Shown here one piece after another: positions 38,390 to 51,300 of a DNA stretch of 64,000 nucleotides. This DNA comes from Corallium rubrum (taxonomy: Eukaryota; Cnidaria; Anthozoa; Scleralcyonacea; Coralliidae), in assembly GCA_964035015.1 (NCBI GenBank), contig OZ035998.1, forward strand, positions 27,975,262 to 28,039,261. The letters are read 5' to 3'. Made by a program: the position numbers and the translations under genes. The notes under the pieces were generated by a model. That model was not told the origin of the DNA and made no database searches. It saw nothing but the letters and a program-made list of their open reading frames with translations. Numbering within the stretch: the stretch's first letter is position 1; each line of letters opens with the position of its first letter.

Positions 38390-39063
38390 GTTTGTTTTGT
38401 TCAAATCGCTGGTCAGCGCGTCATACCTACAGATAATTTTTGATATTTTGTGACATCAAGAATTATCTGTAGGTTGTTAGCCAATCACAGTCGAGATTGT
38501 ATCAGTATTGTATAATAATAATAATAAATATTTGTATGTAAACGCGGTGTATCACAAAAATCTAACTCTAATTACATTTGTGTTTAAATAATCATGGCCC
38601 CCATAACTAAATCAGTTCTAGAGAGTTCGACGACCCATGTGGAAAAGTAATTTTTCATCATTTGTTTTTCTATTTAGAGACCTGGACGAATATAATTGGT
38701 TGCATGCACTAGCGCATAATATTCTCTTGTGTTTGTTTTTGTTATCGCTACTTTCATTTCATATAAATTGAAAAAAAATTATTTTCATACGCCGCCGAAA
38801 TCAATTGGAAAATCTTGACTCAAGCGAGATTTCTCTTTCTCTGATGACGATTCCAAAATAGAATTGAAACACCGCGGGTAATTAAACGATAACTAGTCGC
38901 AAGAATATCGCGTGCAGTTAAACTGGATAAAAAAACTCGCCTCCAATCCCTGTGGACTCAATAGTTAACCATGCTGGTTGACTGCGAACTGGTATTCCGA
39001 ATAGACGAGCTTAAAACCCACTAGACGGAGTCAATATATTTTAAAAGTGTCAAAACCAGAGTG

Positions 39064-39240
39064 CTGAGTAGGCAGTGGTTAACCGCAGACATTTTTAGGA
39101 ACGAAATACCGACGTTTTGAACGGAGCCTCCTCAGAGTAAGACGTTTTAATTACTCTGCTGATGAAGGTATATATTTCGTTCCTAAAAATGTCGCCACTG
39201 TTTACCACTTCTTCGCTCTGTTTCAGCATTTTCGGCTATA
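39064..39240. repeat. Foldback element
   Basis: GTGGTTAACCGCAGACATTT followed by TTAGGAACGAAATA pairs with TATTTCGTTCCTAAAAATGTCGCCACTGTTTACCAC as an imperfect inverse. Between them CAGAGTAAGACGTTTTAATTACTCTG forms a smaller hairpin. A related arm occurs at about 42930-43030. Confidence 0.7.
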
Positions 39241-42200
39241 ACTTCGGTTGTTTACGGCGATCAGAATATTTTCCTTTCATGTTGCTCAGAGGATGATATT
39301 AAATTAGTTTCATTATGACGAAATTATATTCCACATGTCTGGTCCGTGCGCAAAATATAACGTACGCTGATTGACTATCCATACGTGCGATAATTTTCTA
39401 ATACAAACAAAGTGGGTTTTGGAGGAAATTTCTTAAAAACATAAAATTTGCGTTTTAGGAAATTTTGCTGTTGTCAAGCCTTGTAAACATGACTTAATTT
39501 TCTTTGACAACTTTTCCCTCGCCCAAACTTTATTTGCTCGTTTGTTTGGCGTTATAAATTGACTAGTTTTCCTTTGACAAACTGTCAAGAAAGCTTTATA
39601 AACACTGGCATGACCTGCTTTCAATTTACACACATAAAAAATCGCAGCCGTTTTTTTGGGGTAAAATTCTTGATATTTAATTAAATATCTTTCGCAAAAT
39701 TTCCTGAAAGTTAATTTCCAATATTGCCACTTCAGTTGGCATACATTGGTCTATAGCTGAATTTTGAAATCATTGTTCGAAATAAATTATACTATCTGTT
39801 TTTCCGCGTGGGGCCAAAACTATTTTATTTCATTTCGTTTGCCTTTCATATCTATTTGCTTTTGATTTTCATTTAAATTAAATGTAAAATGAACGGTAAA
39901 ATCAGATATAAGTGTTTACATAAGAGGCTTTCATTAAAATTAATTAACTTTTTTTATTTGGTTCATTAGAATTTTTGTTTTGGCTTTATTCATAATCAGG
40001 TGCAAAAAAACTGAATTTAGGTCAGCGATCTTCGCTTGTTAATTTTGATAATTTGTACGGACTTGCATGTTGTTGACTATTTTGTTTTGTGTTTTAAGAA
40101 GTACGTCAGAACTTATTAGTTTTGTCTTTATTGTACCAAAGATGAACAATGTTATCTATCCTTGTTCAGATAACGCTCTCATTCTAATTATCTTATCTTT
40201 ACAAATATACTATAGCAACAGTAATAACTCACGTCAAACACCTTCTATTTTGTCGTATCGCAACTCCAAAAATGACAAGTTATTTTTACGTAGTTCGCCA
40301 ACTTCTTCGAGTTCAAATTACAACCTCACAGTACCCGCAATGTTTACTCTGACTGTCGTCTAAGCTTTCAGTGAGCGTCATGTGCGCTCACGTAAAACAA
40401 GAAACAGCAGCTGTTACAGAATGTTGCTTGGCACCCAATTGTGGTACAACCGCGGTATCAGCTTACAACGTAGTTTGAATGACGTCTGAGACTCAAAGTG
40501 TCGCGCAGAATTGAAAGAACAGCTGTTTCGTGTTTACCGCACCTGCAATTTGCATAGCACCTAACTACTACCGAAGCACCGCGGTAGTATAGCACCTAAC
40601 TACTACCGAAGCACAATATCTAGCGCGTTTAAATAAAACGTTGCAATATCAGAAGTGCCAAGTTGCAATATCACAGGCGTCAGAGTTGGGCTTATGTAAT
40701 ATATAGCAGCGGCACAGGCATTGCGGGAAAATTTAACGAGACGATAGCTTCTTGTGCGATTCGTCGTTGTATCTGCGCGCGATTCTAATTATTTATTTTA
40801 TGAGATTATATTCTCAAATTATAGGCTCAATGGCCTAAAGAAAATGCATAATCCCGAGCAGCGGTACCTAACCTTTTTGAACACTCATGCACGCACCTCC
40901 TTGGAAGATGCAAGTCCATACAGTTCCTTGAAAAAAGTCTTTGTAACTCGTAAATACTTATGTCTATGTTCGCATGCAATTTTTATGCAATACAAATCTG
41001 CGCTCCCTCACATGCAACTCCATTAAGATTGCTTTCCATATCCACTTTGGATATGAAACTAGAGATGTACATCGAGTCAAATCGAAAAAATTCCTAGAAA
41101 CCCGAACCCGATCCGATGCCCGGACGAAGAAAATCGTCTCTGAAGACACGAACACGGCCGGGCGGTAAATTAGCTAACCCGAACCTGATCCGACCGAACT
41201 GAGTAACCAAATTTCCTGGCCCAAAACTCGAACTTTACCCGAAGGATGCATTCATGTTATAATTTGAGCTTTACATCAGTGTATATTAATATAAACTACA
41301 GACTGTCGAAATAAGTTTAGTACATAAGCCACAAAGTTATTTTTAAAAGCAAACTTGACTTCCTAAATCGGAACGCGACTCTGACCCGATATAATCACAA
41401 AGCAACCAAAACGACTACGAGTTTCTAACCGATATATGTGTGTACCTCTGGCGGGATGTACAACCCAGGTTGAATCGATGAACCATCGCCATGCAAACAG
41501 GTTAAAGTTTGTAAACAGGTTATAGTATAGTAAAAATGTGATAGGAATTATGTACACATGCCAACTCATGTCACGCTTTTGCTTCTACAACAAAGCCTCA
41601 CTGATATATACTATGTTCTTTTAGCGCCAAAGCGAGACTTGGTTCTGATAAAGGAGAAGGCATGTGATTCGCAGAGGATACAATAACGTCGCTCGATAGG
41701 AAGAAACTATATATGGAACATCAGATTTTTTCCTTTAAGACGTTTTACAGTTTAGATCTGTGCTTCATTCTAGTTTCTTGCACAGCGCTATATAATAGTG
41801 TTACTCTTGTATATTGAAAAGTATATTGAAAAGTATTAGATATGCAGTCTACAGTTTCCAGGAAGGAAGAAATCTTCGTTCTAGTAAGTGAGAAATTTTT
41901 ACTCGCATTCATTTTGCATAGAGAATAATAAATGGTGGCGAATTAAATGATGTGAAATTTATTACGAGTTTGACCAGGATATCTCACAAGTGAGAAAAAA
42001 TTAGACCTAATTTCCCACAAAAATAGAACAGTAATTAAGCGTCAATACGTTTCGTGATAATCTCACATGACATTATTGTAAATAGTTCACATGCGAGATT
42101 ATCGATTTTATATAACTGCCAGAAACTTCAATATATTTTATATATAATAAAATAAATGTAATTTGTCCAGATTAACAAATGCTGCAAGTATCAAAATGAA

Positions 42201-42714
42201 ATTACCATGTACTGACTATAGGCCGGCTACAGCAGGGACTTATAGAATAACGCACAGACGGACACTGCAACGTTTTAGATAAAAACAAATGACTTTTCAT
42301 ATTTTTTCCTTTAAAGTAAATTTTCCAGCCATTTTATTAATAAACAAAAATTATTTTGTGTTTTTAGATATATGGATCAACAAACAATAGCAGTAATAGC
42401 AACACCCAGTCCTACAAGGTTGTACCGTGCATATATTGATTCCGCGCGAACGAACATACGAACTTGCAGGCAGACTTCTCAGGTATAAAGCGCTACTAAC
42501 GTATGGGACTACAATAAACTCATTGCAAAGAATAACAAACACATCTTGTCGCAATGAATCTTGTTATATTAAACTTTGAATTTCTGCAACACAGTTTTTT
42601 AAGGAAACAGGGTGACAATGGGTGATTTAATAGATCAAAGCACAGCGGAATTTAACGCTTTTAACATGTTCTGCCTTTGATGGGAAGTTTGTTTTGTCTA
42701 ATTTTTACACAATG
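39241..42714. other. 3.5 kb with no recognised gene
   Basis: Only a local duplication of ATAGCACCTAACTACTACCG at 40556-40612 is clear. Frames of 60-100 codons (for example 40067-40363 on +) have biased AT-rich composition and no family resemblance. Confidence 0.4.
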
Positions 42715-42824
42715 AAAATGTAGGAGAAAATTAGTTATGCATGAAACTAATTTGCCAGCTGAACTTATTAATAAGTTCAGCTGGCAAATTAGTTTCATGC
42801 ATAACTAATTTTCTCCTACATTTT
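42715..42824. repeat. Perfect 110-bp palindrome without spacer
   Basis: Bases 42715-42769 (AAAATGTAGGAGAAAATTAG...GAACTTATT) are exactly reverse-complementary to 42770-42824 with no unpaired centre. It contains no known element ends. It could be a very recent inverted duplication, a foldback element or an assembly artefact. Confidence 0.95.
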
Positions 42825-43452
42825 ACACTTATTAATAAGTAGATCATCCTACAGGCGTAACAATCGAGGCAATAGAAACAGGGAAAACTGCTTCTAACGA
42901 CATTGTTTTTGGTGGTGGCAAGCAGTTTCGTCCACCAGTGTCCCAAAAATGTCAGAATTTAGTACATAAAAAATCTCAGTAAACGTCAGCAAATCGTTCC
43001 AAAAAATCTCGGCGGTTTACCACCTTTTTGCTCTGTTATGCCTATAAAAAATCCGTTCTAGCTGCATTAAAATGTGTCGTGTCTTAGAAATATACCCTCT
43101 AGAAATATACTGCGTACAAACGATTCTCTGAAATTTCTGTATGTACGTTTTAAGTACTTTTTTATGCATGTGTGTGTATATATGTATGTGTGTGTTCGAG
43201 GGGATGTGCAGTCTTAATTCCCGCCGCGGCCCGTGTTACAGAAACGAGTGCATGATCCCCGTTCACACATCGAGTCACTGATCAGCGCTTAGACTATAAT
43301 GACCCCACTAATTTATCCCTCGAAATTAAAGACAACTTAATAATAATACAACATATTTCCCATCCTAACTCAAATACACCACTAATATAGCTAGGGAAAC
43401 ATTATAACCAATCAGTAAGCGTTTCGTGCCCTCGATATTTTATGAATATTAA
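42825..43452. other. Non-coding
   Basis: Contains a weak relative of the 39064 foldback arm (about 42930-43030) and a short TGTGTGTATATATGTATG tract near 43170. No gene. Confidence 0.45.
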
Positions 43453-43663
<211 letters not shown>

Positions 43664-43705
43664 CCATGGATAGCCATGGATAGCCATGGATAGCCATGGA
43701 TAGCC

Positions 43706-45049
43706 ATAAATAGAAAACACACACTTGAAAGTCTAAGCAAAACATATACATTTAATATTATTATCTACACTTCTGTATACAACCACGTGCATTAATTTAC
43801 ATTTTGTATTATTTATAGAAGAGAAAATGTTCGCAGCAGAAAATAATGCTTGAGTCAATTCAATTCTCAACTAAAAATATTAATAGAAGTTTATCAATTC
43901 TGATTGCCCAAAAGAAGTCCAGTTTTAACAAAGTGTCGAAAAAATCAATTTCAGATTTCTTAGATTGTATAATATTGTTGAATATTATGTTAATAGGCGC
44001 AATACAACTATTCCAAACTATTCCGAGTTAAATCTATTTTTCATTTCACATGTGTTTTTAAAACCATTTTTTTAACCTTAATTTTCACGACAAACTATGC
44101 GCTTGGTAATAATATAATAATGTAATGTATGTTCCTTATCATTGCGCATGAGTTGGCACTAGAAAACACTCCAATTTCCCTTGTTCTATAGCTATGCAAA
44201 GGCCTTCTTTTTGTACACTGCATAGGCAAAAGGTCGCAAAATTTCTAGTGTATTTAGTTTCACTAATGATTTAGAGTCCTTCAATAGTTTAAATCAGTTC
44301 AAATTTTTTAAAACGAGAAACCGTGCACATTTGTTGAGAAAAGTATTAAAGTGGGCTATCACGTTTACTGCGTGTTGCTAAGTAGCAAAGTAGCCAACCA
44401 GATGCAAATACTAAATACAAATAGTAAATAATAGATAAAAAAACAACAAGTTAGCTACTAATTACATGGGAGTAATTTTTCACTCAAAAAATAGATGCCG
44501 TCCTCATATCCGAATAATTTTTCCTTCTATATTATTAGGGTAGTTATTTGACACTTCTCTTTCTTTTTTGCCTGAAAACAAACTTTTTGTGCGAGAGAAT
44601 TTAAATCTTGAGCCCGAAGAGAGCATGGAGAAGAAACTAGAATTGACTCGAACATTATTTCGTAAAATATAAATAGTACAATCATGTCAACGATACAAAA
44701 AGGAAACCCGGTAGAAGTCTACAAATATTAACAGGTTTATTACATGCTGATCTATTTGGTCGCAATGTTCTTCATTTTGACTTGAACACTACAGATATAC
44801 TACTTTTCCTGCTTTTTCTGCATCATTTCGCGGCAAATGAATAAATATCTAAAACAACTACTGTTCGCACAAATTTGACAAATAGTTTTAAGAACAATAT
44901 ATTTATAATATATACGAATGATATATTATATCCCGATTGACCTATAACGGTTTTAGAACATGGCTTGTCTGATAAGAGAGTCGCTGAACTAAGCCAACTG
45001 TGATTATACGCAGGAACAGTTACACGTATACCTATACCTGATTAAACTA
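43706..45049. other. 1.3 kb with no recognised feature
   Basis: AT-rich, short chance frames only. Confidence 0.4.
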
Positions 45050-45335
45050 AACTAATCTTATTTTATACTGGATATCTCTATCAGTTAAAAGCTATAACTG
45101 TTCTCCTTAGAGGTCCAGTAAGGGCCATCCCCTCATTGGTCCAGTGTTTCTACAGGAGGAAACCGGAGTACCCGGAGGAAACGGCCTGCGATGTTTGGTA
45201 GAGTCAAACTGGAAGCACTCTTCTCACATGCGGCCAAGGTGAAATTTTAATCAGATAACTGCTGAGAGCAGGAATTGAACCCGGGTCGCAGAGGTGAAAG
45301 GCACGTGCGTTAACCACTGTGCCACAAATACCCCT
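45050..45335 (-). repeat. tRNA-derived SINE
   Basis: On the minus strand the head reads TGTGGCACAGTGGTTAACGC, CACCTCTGCGACCCGGGTTC and AATTCCTGCTCTCAGCAGTT: A box, an anticodon-loop-like CTTTCAC (Glu-like) and B box. The body includes TCCTCCGGGTACTCCGG and CTCTAAGGAGAACAGTTATA; the tail is TTAGTTTAGTTTAA. Partial copies are at 31697 and 12176-12425. Confidence 0.82.
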
Positions 45336-46472
45336 ACTATAACACTTAGTTCTTATAAATTGCTTCGGTTCATAAAATGTTCGCAACTTCCTATATCATA
45401 TTGTTTTAGGTATTGGTTAAAATGCCAATTATAAAATAAATGCTACTGTATTTCTACGGATATTCAGTTCATATATATAGACATATTTCAAAAACTCATT
45501 AACAATCCATGAAGGAAAAACAAAAGAAATCCGTGTTTAACGAGTGTCTTTATATGTGATAAAGACACGCTTGCCGTTTTACCTTTAACGTGTTTTAGGT
45601 AGTCTTGACAAGTGAGCCATTGCAAAACAGGCATGCGAAGCAAGACTACAACTCCCAATGACAAAAATAGACGCTTCGCCAGAAGAGAGTCCATAAAATA
45701 TTTTAAACACAATACCTCAAAAAGTGAAACCGTAAAACGACACATATAGGTAATTATTTCCATCATTCTTAGTTTTGTTTTGTTCCTGTCATTTATTAAA
45801 ACTTTTAAAATTGTTGTACTATATAGAACCGTTAAAATGTGCGCATGCTAGATTGCGCAAGTTGCTAATGGTAATATTGACGTGAGCAAACTTCAGTTGT
45901 TACAGCTCTGAAGACAACCCGGATTCACGGGCCGGAAAGCCCAGATTATTCTTATTAAATACATGTGAAAATCTACAAAAATCGTTTACTATATTTTCTA
46001 TTGATAACATTGTATTATTCGGGCAAATTAAAGAACTGCTGTCGGTAGCTAAATGTATGAAATTAGAAATTAATGGCCTTCATTGATTTAGGTTTCGTAA
46101 TATGCAGTTCGTTGCGCGCCATTTGTGCACTTAGTAACGGCCGCTAAATGTTCATGAGTAAAGAATTAATCGTATATATGTTCCACATTACCTGTTACTG
46201 ACTAAAAAAATCTATAAGATTTGACCAAAATATATAATTAGCTTGATAGGTTTTAGACCCAAGTTACGATTGCAAGCAAATTTGGACAATGAAAGCGGAT
46301 TAAACAACTACAAAATATTGCTGAAAACTACAACCAATATAGGTCTTATATAAGTATTTTAAATAAGTATTTTGTTTTACATATTCGAATTATACATCTG
46401 CATGTGCTTGAAACGTGTACGTGTACATGTCCCTGTACATATGCATGTACATATCCTTGTGTATTATATGCT
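45336..46472. other. 1.1 kb with no recognised gene
   Basis: A minus-strand frame of 92 codons (45488-45766) has no family resemblance. GGGCCGGAAAGCCC near 45930 resembles a ribozyme stem but lacks the rest of the core. Confidence 0.4.
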
Positions 46473-46541
46473 TGTACGTGTACGTGTACGTGTACGTGTA
46501 CGTGTACGTGTACGTGTACGTGTACGTGTACGTGTACGTGT
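46473..46541. repeat. (CGTGTA)n hexanucleotide array
   Basis: About 11 copies of CGTGTA inside a wider region (46400-46770) rich in GTGCATG- and CTTGTG-like words. Confidence 0.95.
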
Positions 46542-47895
46542 GCATGTTTTTGTGTATATACATGTATAGCATGTGCATGCATATGCATATCAAGTGCATG
46601 TTTTTGTGTTTCTGCTTGTTCGTGTCTTTGTTCAAGTGTTTGTGCACGTGCATGTCCTTGTGCATGCATGAGCTTGTTCTTGTGTATTTGTGCATGTTCT
46701 TATGCAATGCATAATGCTTGTACATATGCACGTCCTTGCGTAAGTGCAAGTGCTTGTGCATCTGCTCAAGAATAGAGCGTTCTTACAATCCAACAATTTC
46801 TTGCAATGTAATAAATACGAGTTTCCTTGACGAAACAGACACCCTAACCCTAGTCGCTAATCAAGTTTACTGCCTGGCGTATATACGCTAATGCTACCTA
46901 CTGTATAAATGGCATCTGCAATAAATTCATATATCTAAACGCATGCTTTGCACATAATGGTTCACTGTATTGGCCTATAACGGTGGTCATAAAAGTGAGA
47001 CGTAGCTAATCACTTGTACTGAATAAATTACCGGCAATTATGAATAAATTTATTGCTGGCAATAAAGTTCATTGTTATATACCAAAGACTTTCGTTTTCC
47101 AAAAACACAATCTCATTGGCCAAGTCGTGGTCACGTGACATTCAACAAACTCAGTGTTTGTCTTGCCAAAGAAAAATAGTGCAATGTCTCCTTCTGACGT
47201 CAGCGCTAATCACGCATTTGTTTAATCATGTCAATACATAATCTAATTATGTAATTAATTATTAATAATTAATACATATAATCTTTGAAATAATCCACGC
47301 GGCCCACTTGAAAGCAAAAGTTTGTTCGAAATACATATGCACATTTTGAAATTGAAACCTGGTCTAAAGATTCACTACAGAAATTTATTGTCAAATCTCG
47401 TATTTGTTATAGTTGAATTAAAATTACACGGAACTGAAGAACTTTACTAGGCTTCGGTTAAGTCTTAATTTTTGCCCGTTTTGAGCTCGGAAATTTGAAA
47501 TTTAAGTCTTTAGTATATAACAAAACACTTTTGACCTCAAAAACATCGATACTTACGGTCCCTCAGATGGCAGTGTCACCCTCGAGCTAAAACCCTCGGT
47601 TGACATTGAAGACCTCCGTACAACGATGTTTCCTTTGCCGCCAGTCAACAAGTGTACAATGTCTTACAGAACTTCACAAAAAGTGAAGATCTCTTGTTAG
47701 ATACCAAAGACTTTCAAATTTCGAGGATGCTACAAATATTTAGCATATACATCACAGCATTAAAACAGAGATAAGTCTTATCATGTTTTCATAAAATGAT
47801 ATATCTTTTACACACAATAATCTAAGTGTACTTGCGTAAGCATGACGTCAGAAGAGAAAAATATAATATTACTTTCCCATTTTCCCATGGAAAAA
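46542..47895. other. 1.35 kb with no recognised gene
   Basis: The first 230 bases are degenerate TGTGCATG words continuing the hexamer region; the rest is AT-rich and featureless to me. Confidence 0.4.
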
Positions 47896-48054
47896 CCTAC
47901 CCTGCGAGTATAGCCCCTTTCCGACCTTACTTGCTATTTTCCTGCTTGTGGGTGCTCATAAACTAGAACTTGTTTGACCAGTTAAAAACGTGACTGACTC
48001 GCCGCGAACTTGGGGTGAAGATCGAGTTTGTTGGCTTCTGACTTGCAGGGTAGG
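47896..48054. mobile_element. Short MITE, 159 bp
   Basis: Ends CCTACCCTGCGAGT and ACTTGCAGGGTAGG are inverted repeats of about 14 bases. Both flanks are A-rich (AAAAA), so a 5-bp target duplication is possible. It lies about 100 bases past the end of the receptor gene. Confidence 0.65.
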
Positions 48055-48151
48055 AAAAACCCTGATTTGGTTTGAAATCAAATGACCTCAATTATTTTAT
48101 GATCTCTAAGATTCCGCTTATGAATAACGAAAGATCTTGGTATATAATAAT

Positions 48152-48394
48152 TCAAATTACGTCTACGGGTGTGTCAGTTTTGCCTTCCTGACATCCTAAG
48201 AGCTCTATATCAGTGGTCAGTTCAACTGTTGTACATGTGTTACTGTCTGTTGAGAAGTTTATACAGGGAATACTGCAATATGATCTTACTCTGTCCATAA
48301 ATTCCGATTTGGAGTTCCATCGGGTCCATTTCGACTTTAGCACTTGTCTTACCTCACCGTTAAATACAACGTAAACGAGACAGGCCAGAGTTCC
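48152..48394 (-). CDS. GPCR exon: TM7, helix 8, cytoplasmic tail, stop
   Basis: Acceptor GTTTTCAG; reads GTLACLVYVVFNGEVRQVL then KSKWTRW and a 52-residue tail rich in Ser/Thr/Cys ending DTPVDVI. The tail ends in a hydrophobic residue, compatible with a PDZ-type end, which is speculation. Confidence 0.92.
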   Translation of the reverse strand, partial: GTLACLVYVVFNGEVRQVLKSKWTRWNSKSEFMDRVRSYCSIPCINFSTDSNTCTTVELTTDIELLGCQEGKTDTPVDVI

Positions 48395-51300
48395 CTGAAA
48401 ACATCCAAACGCAATATTGTTAAATGTGCTTTATATTCTTTATATACTTGTTGTCTGATACCGAGAAAAACAGTTTTGTTTTCCTAAAGTCTGGTTTCCA
48501 TATAGTTGTAATTGTTGTAATTCAAATCGCCGATTCGCTCGGACTGAGGACTTCTCGGTTTTGACAAAGTTCAGATGAGCTAAGCTTGATATTCAAAAAC
48601 AAATTGAATGACTAAAACTTTGTTTGTGATCATTTTCACAGTTTATAACAATATAGTTAACAATTATTCACCGACGTGGAAGTGAATATCCACACTATTC
48701 ACCGACACTGGTGTGAATAATTGTTTTAGCATATACCTCATAAATGAAATAACAACTTTAACATTCTTATATTTTTCGGTATTTTATACAAGACACGACC
48801 GCTAGCAATTTGGGCACTATAAACGGCACTTGGCGTACTCGATATTTGTCGACAAAACAGTTTTTACAACTTTTGAATATATTAACGGCTAGAAAATTGT
48901 AAAGAAACATACCTGTGGACACTCTTCTACTTAATTTTGTTGATTTTTCTCGTTATTCTACAACATCAGCCTTGTTTATCAACAAGATCTCCTGCTTCGG
49001 TAAAGCAAAACTGTCCGCCATTTTGTTTTGCCCGCAGGTGAATAGTGCAGGATATCCCGAGCTAGAGGAACCAATCAGATTGCTTGAAAAGCACTATTCA
49101 CCTGCGAAGTACATGCTAACAAGCATTATTTACACGTTCATCAACTTCGCCGCTTTAGTCTCATGTTTCGTGAACGTTTGACGACAATTGCAAACATTTG
49201 AGTTGGTCTACGGCATTCAAGTTTTCAAACTAGTCATTTAGTAGGCTTCTTTAACAAAATCGAGTTTTTTTTCAATGGACTTGGCCGGGTTTTGTAAATA
49301 ATTTTGTGTTTTACGTTGCAAACATCTAGAAAAAAGTCGCCGACTGTCGACAATTGATGTTTCCATTAACTATTGTCGCATCGGCGACTGTTGTAATTGT
49401 TGTAGAAGTTGAACCTGGTTCAACTTCTACAACAGTCGCCGACTGTCGCCGATTGCATTACAACAAGTGTCCATTAAGTTGTAGTTGTTGTAAGACTTGA
49501 TCGGCGATAGTCGCCGACTGAATTACAATTACAACTATATGGAAACCAGGCTTAAAACAAAACAAGAGTCTAAAACAATGTACATTTGTAATTGTGGTAT
49601 CATAGACCTTATTACAGAATGGGGAACACTTTAAAATTCTTTTATGTGCAAATAAATTAGCCCTGATGACCTTATTTCAACGTAAAAATTCTTTTGAATT
49701 TCTTACGGAAAAACGAGTTCATAAGGACTCATTTATATATATATATAATTCGGCGGCCATTTTGGAATAGGGTCTATTAGGTGTACGTACAGTGTATACA
49801 TGCATAAAATGCATATTATGTTACGTTTGTGGGTTAGTGTCATGTAACACACTAAAACTGTATGGGTATCGTATCAGAAATATTTTCTGAGTACTTAAGG
49901 TTCACGAACGTCAACAAAACATTTGTAATTGCTAAATCGGTAAATATATTGTGTATTAATTCTTTTTAAACATATATGGGTTGAATTAAATAAATATGAA
50001 TTAAAAAGATTGGGTCAGACTTTTTTCTTAATTTCAATTTATTTCTTTTCACCACTAGTTACTACGATAAAAAAAAACGCCCCCTTAGTTTCAGAAAAAC
50101 AAATGCTACCTGTAATATAGTCCTTAGAAAATCCACGTTACTTACCTGCATTGGAAAAAGAATCCTGATAAGGTAATTGTACCACACTGGTGCATCACTT
50201 GGAATGTAAAGTATCATTAGGTAGATAACTCCAAGAAGCGGCATCAAGATTAAAGCAGCTTTTATGCCTTTCCTTTAAAAAAGAGAAAATATATGAACAA
50301 TGGTTCACGCAACTATCATCCCATTTATCTATCCATCCATTTAACCATCCATCGAGCGACCCACCCATTTATTCATCTGTCCATGCATGGATGCATTCAT
50401 CCCATGCATGTATGAATATTCAGCCACCCATTCATCCACACATCTGCCCGCCTAATCATCGATCCGTCTATCCGTCCGTCCGTCCGTCCGTCCGTCCGTC
50501 CGTCCGTCCGTCCGTCCGTCCGTCCGTCCGTCGTTCGTTCGTTCGTTCGTTCGTTCGTTCGTTCGTTCGTTCGTTCGTTCGTTCGTTCGTTCGTTCGTTC
50601 GTTCGTTCGTTCGTTCGTTCGTTCGTTCGTTCGTTCGTTCGTTCGTTCGTTCGTTCGTTCGTTCGTTCGTTCGTTCGTTCGTTCGTTCGTTCGTTCGTTC
50701 GTTCGTTCGTTCGTTCGTTCGTTCGTTCGTTCGTTCGTTCATTGAAGTCACAATGTTCTTCGTTCGTTCGTTCGTTCGTTCGTTCGTTCGTTCGTTCGTT
50801 CGTTCGTTCGTTCGTTCGTTCGTTCGTTCGTTCGTTCGTTCGTTCGTTCGTTCGTTCGTTCGTTCGTTCGTTCGTTCGTTCGTTCGTTCGTTCGTTCGTT
50901 CGTTCGTTCGTTCGTTCGTTCGTTCATCTTTATTATTTCATTTCTTGCACCAACTCATTATTTTAGAAAATTTAATATTTTTCTTGAGAGCATTGAAGTC
51001 ACAATGTCGCGCTTTAGCAAGCCGCAATCACACATTTTTTTTCACGAAATGTACATTTTGCTTTGTTTAGTGTAAATCACTTCTTTCAAAATAATAAACG
51101 AGCTGAAGGCTGTAAGCTCTGGAACAGTCGACTTAAACCCGTAAGGTTCCATCGGTTATTTTTCTTCAATCTGCTTTGTATTGCCACTACATGTCTGCCC
51201 TACCCCCCCCCCCCCCCCCCCATTCCACCTTTCCCTATATATAACAATATTTCAAATTGGAAATTTGTTTCAAATGTTCATCTACTTATAGCCTGCCTTT

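Noticed and set aside
39160-39190. CTGATGA motif resembling a ribozyme core
   Set aside because: It lies in a foldback arm and lacks GAAA and stem III at suitable distance.
45895-45960. Third hammerhead-like sequence (CTGAAGA ... GGAAAGCCC)
   Set aside because: Stem II does not pair well, no TC cleavage site follows in the right place and stem I is absent.
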